A stretch of DNA of 64,000 nt from Brevibacillus brevis NBRC 100599 (lineage in GTDB: Bacteria > Bacillota > Bacilli > Brevibacillales > Brevibacillaceae): the NCBI RefSeq assembly GCF_000010165.1, contig NC_012491.1, positions 4,037,501 to 4,101,500 on the forward strand, in the 5' to 3' direction. The notes under the pieces are model-generated. The model saw only the letters and a program-made list of their open reading frames with translations. It was not told the origin of the DNA and did not search any database. Below are positions 17,478 through 25,248 of this stretch, piece after piece. The translations under genes were made by a program, and so were the position numbers. Position 1 is the stretch's first letter, and each line of letters starts with the position of its first letter.

Positions 17478-18020
17478 TTATGACGACGATTTACGATCAA
17501 ACCGGAACCATGCCACTTGATTATTCACAAGACCAAAATCGGCGGTGTATTTGCTGCCTTCGTACACCACTTCTTGCTCGCCTCTTCCTTTGCCGTACAG
17601 CTTCTCTAGCTGCCGAGCACTGTCAAACATAGCGAGTCCTCGATATGTTTTGAATTTTTGCGCGTCCTCACGAGGAACTCCTCCCAGCATAATCGATGTC
17701 AATTCACCTTTGTGAACTTTGATCATCATCTGGGTCTGATCAACCAGCAGCATCCCCATCACTGCATCTCCCGCACCCTGCGCCATCTGCTCTACCGTGT
17801 AGCTTTGCCTTGTCACCATATCCATAAAATCAGCTTTTGTCGGCTTTAAAATATCCATTGCTTCTTTTACGTTCTGCCCGAGATAAATTCCGTTTACTCC
17901 GTATTCCTTTTGATTTTCGGGGTCAAATGTAGCAGTTGGTTCCGACTGGGCCGAACATGCCACCAAGACAACTACTGTCAACACCCAAATCACAGTCATT
18001 CGCAAGCATTTCCCTATCAT
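17478..18020 (-). CDS. Putative lipoprotein of unknown function
   Basis: The 180-residue protein has a signal sequence with lipobox LVAC (Cys22), followed by a soluble domain. Segments GVNGIYLGQNVKEAMDILK and the C-terminal TADFGLVNNQVAWFRFDRK suggest a small beta-rich repeat similar to domains that read out as two copies (FLGxNxxEA...; LxxxYGxxxxE). No catalytic motif was seen. Start is uncertain: ATG at 18020 has AGGTGG very close, ATG at 17999 is an alternative. Confidence 0.65.
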   Translation of the reverse strand: MIGKCLRMTVIWVLTVVVLVACSAQSEPTATFDPENQKEYGVNGIYLGQNVKEAMDILKPTKADFMDMVTRQSYTVEQMAQGAGDAVMGMLLVDQTQMMIKVHKGELTSIMLGGVPREDAQKFKTYRGLAMFDSARQLEKLYGKGRGEQEVVYEGSKYTADFGLVNNQVAWFRFDRKSSS

Positions 18021-18102
18021 CCACCTGTGCCCACCTTTGCTACCGCTCTTTTGGTTATCTTAGCGTATCCAGCAAGCATCGGGCAACTATGGAGAGACGA
18101 GC

Positions 18103-18552
18103 TTATTCTCGTGTTCCGCTGACTTTGCGGCGCGGTCGATTAGGAGGCAGATTGTTGTCTACCGATTGTTTGAAGCTCTCTAGTATTTTCAGGAGTGATG
18201 CAAAAAAAGGAGAGCCAAACACTGCAACAATCCCCCACATCCATGTTCCTAACTGCCACGAATTTTTTACATAAGCTGATTCCGCCCCCGTTAAAATAAG
18301 GGCTGGGTCCAGACCTAGCATGCCAAAAATGACACCAGCAGCCAATACGGAAATGACCAAATTGAAAAATCGCTTGTAGTGCATCAATCGAGCGGCGTGA
18401 TACTGATCCTCCCAGCAATTTTCTTTCGCCTCATAATCCGTCGCCAAAAAGGGAATGACTGATTTAAAAGCTTCTGTAACCCCTGCTGCCGCGCTGGACA
18501 CTGCTGTTATATAAATCAAGAAAGAAATCGATGAATCCAACGTAACCATCAT
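18103..18552 (-). CDS. Small membrane protein of unknown function
   Basis: This is a 149-residue protein with three or four predicted spans (about residues 7-28, 60-85 and 105-130) and a basic C-terminus. AGGAGGG lies 4 bases before ATG 18552 and 7 bases before the adjacent ATG 18549; either may be used. No family recognised. Holin-like or phage proteins have similar size, but no lysis genes are nearby. Confidence 0.6.
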   Translation of the reverse strand: MMVTLDSSISFLIYITAVSSAAAGVTEAFKSVIPFLATDYEAKENCWEDQYHAARLMHYKRFFNLVISVLAAGVIFGMLGLDPALILTGAESAYVKNSWQLGTWMWGIVAVFGSPFFASLLKILESFKQSVDNNLPPNRPRRKVSGTRE

Positions 18553-18688
18553 GCTTCCCTCCTTTTTACATATGTATGGGATTGGAGGGACAACTTGCAA
18601 ATTTTTTTGCAGTTTGTATATTTCCCCTTTGATGTTTATGCGGTAAGATGTGAAGTGCATGTAAATATAAGGAAGGGCAGGGATTGCA

Positions 18689-19165
18689 ATGCAGGACTTT
18701 TCATTTGTATGGAATCAGTTCGACTTGATTCGCGGAATGTTTTTGGCGAGATTGACGGAAATAACCGAGGAAGAAGCAGATGTGGTTCCAGTTGGCTTTA
18801 AAAACAACATTCGCTGGAATATTGGTCATATTCTTCTGACACAAGATTTCTTGCTCTTCGGACCAGAAGGAATGAAATGTCCTCCGCATTACGCTGCCAT
18901 GTTCGCTCCAGGAACCAAACCCGCTGATTGGGAAAAAGAAGGTCCTTCCCTCGAAGCCTTGGCTGCCGAGCTAAAGGAACAACATGTACGTATCAAAGAA
19001 GAATTGCATTCCCGCTTGAATGATCCATTGCCAAAGCCGTTTGAACTAGGAGACAAAGGCACGATGCATACTTATGGGGAAATGATGGTCTTCACTCTTT
19101 TCCATGAAGGAATGCACATCGGATGTATTTCGTCATTGCGAAAAGCAATCGCAGCTGCTAAATAA
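18689..19165 (+). CDS. DinB family protein
   Basis: The 158-residue four-helix-bundle protein has the family metal triad His47 (NIGHILL), His139 and His143 (LFHEGMHIG). DinB/YfiT proteins bind a divalent metal and some transfer low-molecular-weight thiols; in bacillithiol makers, BstA-type bacillithiol transferases belong here. Whether this one uses bacillithiol is inference, supported loosely by bshC in the same window. The start follows GGAAGGG. Confidence 0.85.
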   Translation: MQDFSFVWNQFDLIRGMFLARLTEITEEEADVVPVGFKNNIRWNIGHILLTQDFLLFGPEGMKCPPHYAAMFAPGTKPADWEKEGPSLEALAAELKEQHVRIKEELHSRLNDPLPKPFELGDKGTMHTYGEMMVFTLFHEGMHIGCISSLRKAIAAAK

Positions 19166-19178
19166 GGAAATCGGACAA

Positions 19179-19208
19179 AAACGCGGGGTTGTTTATCCGC
19201 GTTTTTCT
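19179..19208 (+). terminator. Terminator of the DinB gene
   Basis: AAACGCGGGG pairs imperfectly with CCGCGTTTTT, 13 bases after the stop. Confidence 0.8.
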
Positions 19209-19234
19209 TTTTGCCTGCCAAATGCTCCAAAAAT

Positions 19235-19262
19235 GAAAACCGCTCCAATGAGGAGCGGTCCT
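19235..19262 (-). terminator. Minus-strand terminator downstream of phoH
   Basis: ACCGCTCC-AATGA-GGAGCGGT reads into TTTTCATTTTT on the minus strand. It lies 240 bp after the PhoH stop, with two tiny frames between; the rest of the stretch 19263-19499 shows nothing else. Confidence 0.75.
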
Positions 19263-19296
19263 TGTCGAGCCCGAATTGCTTATGGGGTTCTACCGG

Positions 19297-19389
19297 TTAT
19301 TCTCTTTGGCTCTTCAACCTCCATCGTAGAGAAAAGTAGCTAAAGGAATCGGTGTATTTCCATACGACTTTCGTCGATTGCTTGATCAT
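19297..19389 (-). CDS. Possible 30-residue small protein
   Basis: ATG at 19389 opens 30 codons (MIKQSTKVVWKY...). It starts two bases after the preceding micro-frame ends, and lies before a good terminator. The ribosome site is weak (GTGGATAA). The product is basic and aromatic-rich. Evidence is position only, so it may be noncoding. Confidence 0.25.
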   Translation of the reverse strand: MIKQSTKVVWKYTDSFSYFSLRWRLKSQRE

Positions 19390-19391
19390 GA

Positions 19392-19490
19392 TTATCCACG
19401 GATCTTCGCCTCCTGCAAGGCATTTCGCCGTTTATTCACATGAATCATCGGGCTCGACAAATATAGTATGACCTCCTCGTCGTTTTTCAT
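19392..19490 (-). CDS. Possible 32-residue small protein
   Basis: ATG at 19490 with AGAGG four bases upstream opens 32 codons (MKNDEEVILYLSS...). It begins ten bases after the phoH stop in the same direction. No family recognised. It could be part of the phoH transcript. Confidence 0.3.
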   Translation of the reverse strand: MKNDEEVILYLSSPMIHVNKRRNALQEAKIRG

Positions 19491-19499
19491 ACATCCTCT

Positions 19500-20834
19500 T
19501 TACAATAAATCTGCGGCCAGCTGTGCAAGCACACTCCGTTCGCCTTTTTCCAACTGGATATGTCCAGCCAGCTTTTGGTCTTTAAATACCTCTACCACGT
19601 AGGTTAAACCGTTGTTGCTCTCATCCAGATACGGATGATCGATCTGCTCAGGATCACCCATTAGCACAATTTTCGAGCCGTCCCCCACCCTCGTCAGGAT
19701 CGTCTTTACTTCATGCTTTGTCAAATTCTGTGCTTCATCAATGATAATAAATTGTTCAGGGATGGAGCGCCCCCGAATATACGTCAAAGCTTCCACCTGC
19801 AAACTCCCCATGCCTGCCAAAATTTTATCCAGATCACCTGGGCGCTTCGTGTTAAATAAATATTCCAAATTATCATAAATCGGTTGCATCCACGGTCGAA
19901 GCTTTTCTTCTTTTTCGCCGGGCAAATAACCGATGTCTTTTCCAAGTGGAACGATAGGTCTTGCCACTAACAGTTTTTTGTATTTTTGCTGGTCTTCGAT
20001 TTGCAGCAGGCCCGCTGCTAATGCCAGCAAGGTTTTTCCTGTACCGGCCTTACCGGTCATGGTTACTAAAGGAATATCATCTCGTAGCAGCAATTCGGTT
20101 GCCATCCGTTGCTGCACGTTACGGGCTCGGATGCCCCAAATCGGATCATCATCTGATACAAGCATTTCTAACATCTTTCCGTCTGGGTCGACCTTTCCAA
20201 TCGCTGAAATGGATGGGTTGCACTCGTCCTTCAGCACTAAAAATTGATGAGGGTAAAAGCGATAGCGCGGAAAACAGGAGGCCAGCTGCAGTTTTTTTGT
20301 TGCGTAGTAGTTCTTGATGATATCGGACGCTACCATCATCTTCTGATACCCCGGGTAAATACTGGAGAACTCCCCCACAACTCGATCCGAAAGAAAATCC
20401 TCTGCGGAAATATTCAATGCATCAGCCTTGACTCTCATGAGCGCATCCTTACTTACCAGAATGACTGGTCTTGGCTGTGGTTTTCCGTTTTCCTCCTCTT
20501 GTAAGTTTAGTGCAACCGCTAAAATCCGGTTGTCATTACTCATTTCCGTGAATTGTTTTTGAAGGCGGTGGAAAGAGGAATGATTCAGTTCCACTCGAAA
20601 CAATCCACCTGTTTCAAGGGTAATGCCAGTGTGTAATTGCCCCAGCTCACGAAAACTGTCAAAGAGCCGAGATACGTACCGAGCATTGCGGCCAATTTCA
20701 TCCATGTACCGCTTTTTGGAATCGATTTCTTCCAATACGACAGCTGGTATGACGATTTCGTTGTCAGCGAAAGAAAACATCGCCCTTGGATCTTGCAGGA
20801 GTACGTTGGTGTCCAGTACGTAGATTTTCTTCAA
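19500..20834 (-). CDS. ylaK: PhoH family protein: PIN domain fused to PhoH ATPase (YlaK-like)
   Basis: The 444-residue protein joins an N-terminal PIN nuclease domain (YVLDTNVLLQDP at 5-16, with acidic residues at E36, E37 and D130) to a PhoH P-loop ATPase. Walker A is GKAGTGKT at 261-268 and Walker B IIIDEAQN at 363-370. Such PhoH2 proteins behave as RNA helicase/nucleases. The neighbouring YlaJ-type lipoprotein matches the B. subtilis ylaJ-ylaK pair, though here the two are divergent. The start follows GGAGGCGA. Confidence 0.92.
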   Translation of the reverse strand: MKKIYVLDTNVLLQDPRAMFSFADNEIVIPAVVLEEIDSKKRYMDEIGRNARYVSRLFDSFRELGQLHTGITLETGGLFRVELNHSSFHRLQKQFTEMSNDNRILAVALNLQEEENGKPQPRPVILVSKDALMRVKADALNISAEDFLSDRVVGEFSSIYPGYQKMMVASDIIKNYYATKKLQLASCFPRYRFYPHQFLVLKDECNPSISAIGKVDPDGKMLEMLVSDDDPIWGIRARNVQQRMATELLLRDDIPLVTMTGKAGTGKTLLALAAGLLQIEDQQKYKKLLVARPIVPLGKDIGYLPGEKEEKLRPWMQPIYDNLEYLFNTKRPGDLDKILAGMGSLQVEALTYIRGRSIPEQFIIIDEAQNLTKHEVKTILTRVGDGSKIVLMGDPEQIDHPYLDESNNGLTYVVEVFKDQKLAGHIQLEKGERSVLAQLAADLL

Positions 20835-21042
20835 AATCTCGCCTCCTATTACCCTTCTTATATACCCTATGCAATTTTTGGAGGGATGCTCAAGTGCGGC
20901 GACGTGATGTACTACAGTCTATGTTCAGGTAGACAGAGATAGACGACCCATTGGCAGAATGAAAATGGACAGCCCAGAACAAAATACTTGTAACCCTGCT
21001 CTCCTAACGAAGGAAGGCAATACTGGGAAAGGGAGAATGCCT

Positions 21043-21642
21043 GTGAAACGGATCATGATCTACTGTCTCGGTTTTAGCTTGTTGCTTACAGCATGTACGT
21101 CAGGCAATAAAACCCCGACGAATCAGGCTGCACAACAGCCGAAGCATGCCACTCATACTCAGCGTGTTCAGCAAACAGCTCCTCAGCCTGCTTATAATCA
21201 ATCTTCCCAAGCCACCGCTGATCGTCTCGCCCAACTAGTAACACGTGTGAAAAGGGTGCACAGCGCCACGGCTGTGGTCTTGGGCAAATATGCGGTAGTC
21301 GGTATTACTGTGGATCCAAATCTGGATCGCCCAGAAGTTGGCGTCATTAAGTATACAGTTGCGGAAGCTCTGAAAGAAGACCCTCAAGGAGCGAATGCTG
21401 TCGTTACGGCAGACCCTGCCATCGTCCAGCGTTTACGGGAAATGAGAGATGATATTCGTCGTGGCCATCCTGTTGCCGGAATCACCGAAGAGTTGGCGGA
21501 TATGGTAGGTCGGATCATCCCCCAACTACCACGCAGTGTGCAGCCTCGTGAAGAAACCCCTTCCCAAGTAAAAGAAAAACGCATGCACAAAGAGCCACAA
21601 GGACAAAACAAAATCAACGCAAATCGTACAACAACACCTTAA
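21043..21642 (+). CDS. ylaJ: YhcN/YlaJ family sporulation lipoprotein
   Basis: This is a 199-residue lipoprotein with lipobox LLTAC. After a Gln/Ala-rich linker it has the YhcN/YlaJ domain (RLAQLVTRVKRVHSATAVVLGKYAVVGITV), a spore-associated lipoprotein domain with no known activity. GTG at 21043 is chosen because GGGAG lies seven bases upstream, while the ATG at 21037 is almost in contact with it. It stands next to the ylaK-like gene. A second, related gene lies at 30189-30800. Confidence 0.87.
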   Translation: MKRIMIYCLGFSLLLTACTSGNKTPTNQAAQQPKHATHTQRVQQTAPQPAYNQSSQATADRLAQLVTRVKRVHSATAVVLGKYAVVGITVDPNLDRPEVGVIKYTVAEALKEDPQGANAVVTADPAIVQRLREMRDDIRRGHPVAGITEELADMVGRIIPQLPRSVQPREETPSQVKEKRMHKEPQGQNKINANRTTTP

Positions 21643-21643
21643 A

Positions 21644-21693
21644 GAAAAAGAGGTATCCCCCGGATTAAGCCCGGGAGAATACCTCTTTTTCTT
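21644..21693. terminator. Bidirectional terminator
   Basis: AAAAAGAGGTAT and ATACCTCTTTTT form a long stem enclosing a CCCGG/CCGGG part, shared by ylaJ and metC. Its right half overlaps the last codons of metC. Confidence 0.88.
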
Positions 21694-22852
21694 TATAGGC
21701 TGGTGCTTCAGATGGCAAATGATCCAGTGCTTGCTTCAAATCTGCCACCAAGTCATCGAAATCCTCTAAACCAGCAGACAATCTGATCAAACCATCTGTG
21801 ATTCCCCTTGCAGCTCTTTCTTCAGCGGGCATCGCTGCATGTGACATCGTAGCTGGATACGAGAGAATCGTTTCGACTGCCCCGAGGCTGACTGCCACAA
21901 TCGGCAATTTTACGCGATCAAACAGCGCTTTTGCACGCTCACGACTCCCTACATCAAAGGAAAGAACAGCCCCATGACCGGTCGCTTGTTGTGTTTGAAT
22001 CAGGTGACTGGGGTGATCGGCCAGTCCCGTATAGTAAACGCGACTTACTTGTGGATGCGAAGACAACCACTCAGCCAAGCCCGCGGCTGTCTTCGTGCTC
22101 ACATCCAGTCGGGCTTTCAATGTTTTGAGCCCACGCATCACGAGCCAGCAGTCCTGCACACCCAAAATCGCTCCCATGCCATTCTGGATAAAGTAGAGCT
22201 GCTCCCCTAACCCAGCTTCTCTGGTCACAGCCAGACCAGCCACGACGTCGCTATGCCCTCCGATAAACTTTGTTGCACTATGAATGACCACATCTGCGCC
22301 AAGTTCCAATGGACGCTGGTAATACGGGGTAAGGAACGTATTATCGACGATGACGAGCAAGCCGTGCTCTTTCGCGATACGAGAAACCGCTGCAATATCT
22401 GTGACCTTTAAGGTGGGATTGGAGGGGGTCTCCAGGTAAACCCCTTTCGTTGCCGGTGTAATGGCCGCACGAACGGCTTCTGTCTCTGTTGCATCCACGA
22501 ACGTTACAGAGATGCCCATTCTCGACAATACCTTGGTCAAAAACCGAAACGTGCCACCGTATACATCTTCCGCCACTACAACATGATCTCCGGCTGAAAA
22601 CAGCATGAACACGCTGGAAATGGCAGCCATGCCAGATGAGAACGCGAAACCGCGTGCGCCTCCCTCCAGAGACGCAATGGCTTCTTCCAAAGCCTGCCTG
22701 GTCGGATTTCCTGATCTGGCATAATCAAATGCACCTGGCTGATCGATATCAGCCTGATGAAACGTAGAAGCTTGATAAATCGGAACCGACGACGCACCTG
22801 TGAACGGGTCAATGCAAGTGGAACCGTGGAGGATCTTGGTGGCAAAATTCAT
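21665..22852 (-). CDS. metC: Cystathionine beta-lyase
   Basis: This 395-residue PLP enzyme of the Cys/Met metabolism family turns cystathionine into homocysteine. The PLP lysine is in VIHSATKFIGGHSDV, and phosphate-binding residues are in AFSSGMAAIS. It overlaps the metI stop by four bases (ATGA), so the two are coupled. The same pair (yjcI-yjcJ) occurs in B. subtilis. Family members are hard to tell apart by eye; the assignment as lyase rather than synthase follows the gene order. Confidence 0.85.
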   Translation of the reverse strand: MNFATKILHGSTCIDPFTGASSVPIYQASTFHQADIDQPGAFDYARSGNPTRQALEEAIASLEGGARGFAFSSGMAAISSVFMLFSAGDHVVVAEDVYGGTFRFLTKVLSRMGISVTFVDATETEAVRAAITPATKGVYLETPSNPTLKVTDIAAVSRIAKEHGLLVIVDNTFLTPYYQRPLELGADVVIHSATKFIGGHSDVVAGLAVTREAGLGEQLYFIQNGMGAILGVQDCWLVMRGLKTLKARLDVSTKTAAGLAEWLSSHPQVSRVYYTGLADHPSHLIQTQQATGHGAVLSFDVGSRERAKALFDRVKLPIVAVSLGAVETILSYPATMSHAAMPAEERAARGITDGLIRLSAGLEDFDDLVADLKQALDHLPSEAPAYKEKEVFSRA

Positions 22853-24012
22853 CGTACACTCCCCCCTACGACCAAACTAGCATTCAAGGCCTGAAACAAA
22901 TCGGCTACGACATCATCTGGATGCTCGATGCCAACCGACAGCCGCAACAATCGATAACAAACACCGACATGCTCTCTGACTTCTTGCGGGATATCCGCGT
23001 GAGTCTGCGTCGCCGGATACGTACACAATGACTCAACACCACCCAGGCTTTCAGCAAAGGACACGATTTGCAGATTTTGCAGGAACAATCCCACCTGCTC
23101 CACATCGCGTACGCGGAACGAAACCATCCCACTATGCCCTGTCGCTTGATTCACCTGGATCTCATGTCCCGGATGCTCTGGCAGACCCGGATAAAATACC
23201 TCCGCTACTGCCGGATGCTCACGCAGCTTTTCCGCTACAATCAAGGCATTGGATTGATGGCGCTCCATCCGCAATGCCAATGTTTTCATCCCGCGAATGA
23301 GAAGCCAGCAATCTTGAGGTCCGAGTACAGCACCGATTGAATTGTGCAAAAACCGGATTTTTTCCGACAACTCTTCTCCTTTTGTTACGATGAGTCCAGC
23401 CAACACATCGTTGTGTCCTGCCAAATACTTGGTCGCACTATGTAAGACGATATCTGCACCAAGCTCTAGTGGGCGTTGACAATACGGGGTTAAGAATGTG
23501 TTGTCTACAATCGTCAGGAGACTGTGCTGCTTCGCCAATTGTGCTACTGCTCGAATATCGGTAATCTGCATGAGCGGATTGGTTGGTGTCTCGACGAAAA
23601 TAGCCTTTGTGTCTGGGCAAATCGCATTTTTCAGTGCAACAATGTCACGCAAATCCACGTACGAAAACGTCAGACCGTAACGAGAGAGCACTTGCTCGAA
23701 CAATCGATAGGTTCCCCCGTACAGATCGAGCGAAACAATCAGATGATCTCCTTGGGAAAACAAACCCATGACGGTATGAACAGCAGCCATTCCCGAGGCG
23801 CAAGCGAATCCTGCATCTCCTGATTCCGCTATAGCGATGGTCTCCTCCAAAATGGTACGAGTAGGATTAGCTGTGCGCGTATAATCATATCCAGTGCTCT
23901 GGCCCAAGGCAGGATGACGATAAGCCGTTGCATAGTAAACAGGAAAGCTCACCGCCCCTGTTTTTTCGTCTTTGCCTACTCCCGCCTGAATCAACTTTGT
24001 TTCCAATTTCAT
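22849..24012 (-). CDS. metI: Cystathionine gamma-synthase
   Basis: The 387-residue PLP enzyme condenses O-acyl-homoserine with cysteine to cystathionine in methionine synthesis. It shows GFACASGMAAVHTVM and the PLP lysine motif VLHSATKYLAGHNDV. ATG at 24012 has GGAGGGAGAG upstream; a longer reading runs into the riboswitch terminator. It is the first gene after the SAM riboswitch, so expression should fall when SAM is plentiful. Some homologues also use sulfide directly. Confidence 0.87.
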   Translation of the reverse strand: MKLETKLIQAGVGKDEKTGAVSFPVYYATAYRHPALGQSTGYDYTRTANPTRTILEETIAIAESGDAGFACASGMAAVHTVMGLFSQGDHLIVSLDLYGGTYRLFEQVLSRYGLTFSYVDLRDIVALKNAICPDTKAIFVETPTNPLMQITDIRAVAQLAKQHSLLTIVDNTFLTPYCQRPLELGADIVLHSATKYLAGHNDVLAGLIVTKGEELSEKIRFLHNSIGAVLGPQDCWLLIRGMKTLALRMERHQSNALIVAEKLREHPAVAEVFYPGLPEHPGHEIQVNQATGHSGMVSFRVRDVEQVGLFLQNLQIVSFAESLGGVESLCTYPATQTHADIPQEVREHVGVCYRLLRLSVGIEHPDDVVADLFQALNASLVVGGSVR

Positions 24013-24049
24013 GTCTGTTTCTCTCCCTCCAATAGTGTACGAGGGCATC

Positions 24050-24083
24050 AAAAAAGCCCTCTTTCCTCTGAAAGAAGGCTTTG
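24050..24083 (-). terminator. SAM-riboswitch terminator
   Basis: On the minus strand AAGCCTTCTTTC pairs with GAAAGAGGGCTT and is followed by TTTT. It lies between the aptamer and metI, as expected of a transcription-attenuation platform. Confidence 0.88.
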
Positions 24084-24105
24084 TTTACGTCACCGTAAGC
24101 AAATC

Positions 24106-24224
24106 CTTCTCATCTTTCAGAGTTTGATAACTCTGCAGGAATTAGCACCATTATCTCCCTGTTAAAATACAGGTGATTGGTTGCCGGGCATCATCGGGCC
24201 AGTCCCTCCGCCGCTCTGGATAAG
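24106..24224 (-). promoter_or_regulatory. SAM riboswitch (S-box) controlling metI-metC
   Basis: The minus-strand RNA begins CTTATC..AGAG. It then carries GGAGGGA, TGGCCC, CCCGGCAACC, GGTGCTAATTCC and GCAGAG, and ends GAAAGATGAGAAG. These are the conserved blocks of the S-box, in order. It is followed by an attenuation hairpin and metI. Confidence 0.95.
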
Positions 24225-24253
24225 AAGATTGCTATTCAATTCGATTGACCCTA

Positions 24254-24283
24254 ATACTAATGGATCGGCAGGATTCTTGTCAA
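24254..24283 (-). promoter_or_regulatory. Promoter of the S-box metI-metC operon
   Basis: TTGACA (24278-24283) and TAGTAT (24254-24259), 18 bp apart on the minus strand, lie about 30 bp upstream of the aptamer. Confidence 0.7.
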
Positions 24284-24300
24284 CAATTTATTTCCACCCG

Positions 24301-24759
24301 TTAATTTGCATCTTTCAGGGCGGTCATCACTTGATTGTCCAGCTTCGCTGCTGCGTTTTTGTCATACGTCTTTTCATATTGTGGTTCTGCGGAAATACGG
24401 GAACCGTAAAACATAATATCACGAACAGCCTCAATTTTGATCTCTACCATGGCCAGCTTGAGCGGAACACCTTCCAGGCGGTCTGTTTTAACGACAGCAC
24501 GACCATTAATGGCGAAAGACGAGCCGGCACCGATCAAATGCAGGACAACCTGCGGTTCCTTCGCAATATTAGCCAAAATACGTGAGCGATTATCCACGGC
24601 AAAACGAATCGTATCGGCGCTGACAGCAAACGTCCAGGACAAGGAACTGAGCGATGGTGCTCCTGACTCATGGTCTACTGTGCCCAAGGTAACAAAACGC
24701 TCTTTTTGCAAGAGCTTGAATAAATCTTCGGAAAGAGTTTGGGAAACAGTTTCAGCCAT
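24301..24759 (-). CDS. Pyridoxamine 5'-phosphate oxidase-like flavin-binding protein
   Basis: This 152-residue protein has a split-barrel flavin-binding fold. Residues FVTLGTVDHESGAPSLSSLSW and IRFAVDNRSRILANIAKEPQVVLHLI are typical of the PNPOx-like superfamily. No full PdxH active site is visible, so the substrate may be another flavin- or F420-type cofactor partner. ATG at 24759 with AGGAGG upstream was chosen over an in-frame start 18 bases earlier that overlaps that site. The metI promoter lies immediately downstream. Confidence 0.78.
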   Translation of the reverse strand: MAETVSQTLSEDLFKLLQKERFVTLGTVDHESGAPSLSSLSWTFAVSADTIRFAVDNRSRILANIAKEPQVVLHLIGAGSSFAINGRAVVKTDRLEGVPLKLAMVEIKIEAVRDIMFYGSRISAEPQYEKTYDKNAAAKLDNQVMTALKDAN

Positions 24760-24897
24760 TTCAAAGCCTCCTATCAAACGTTTAGTACGTTCATTTTACC
24801 CTTCGTATTGCTGATAGGCAAACGTTTCCTCTCCACCTTGATTCTGGTTGTCTTTTTCCCTAGACTGGTAGGTAACAATACCGAATGATGGAAGGGG

Positions 24898-25239
24898 TTG
24901 AACAGCTTGTCGCCTACAGATCGCCTCATGCAGCAAATTGACCAAGTACTTGAAGAGCTTCAGGAAGTTCGGAAGGTAAATGAGCGGATGCACAAAATTG
25001 CGATGTTCTTAGAAGATATCCGACTAGCAGATGTGATCCAAAATTACACAGCCCCGCGCAAGCTGCTCTGGATCAATTTCCTCGCAGGTCTTGCCCGGGG
25101 TCTGGGATTGACGATTGGTACTGCTATCGTTTTGGCTTTCCTCGGCTCCCTCTTGACGCAATTTCTTTCGATCCCCATTTTGGGGGATTACATCAGACAA
25201 TTGGTGGAGTACGTCGAGACTTACAAGCAACGGCCTTAA
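24898..25239 (+). CDS. DUF5665 domain-containing membrane protein
   Basis: The up to 113-residue protein has a helical N-terminus (about 1-48), then two membrane spans (about 55-85 and a shorter one at 85-95). It resembles DUF5665 proteins of spore formers. Start choice is uncertain: TTG 24898 abuts the GGAAGGGG site, TTG 24907 has a nine-base gap and may be the real start; ATG 24928 is a further possibility. Function unknown. Confidence 0.7.
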   Translation: MNSLSPTDRLMQQIDQVLEELQEVRKVNERMHKIAMFLEDIRLADVIQNYTAPRKLLWINFLAGLARGLGLTIGTAIVLAFLGSLLTQFLSIPILGDYIRQLVEYVETYKQRP

Positions 25240-25248
25240 TGATAGAGA

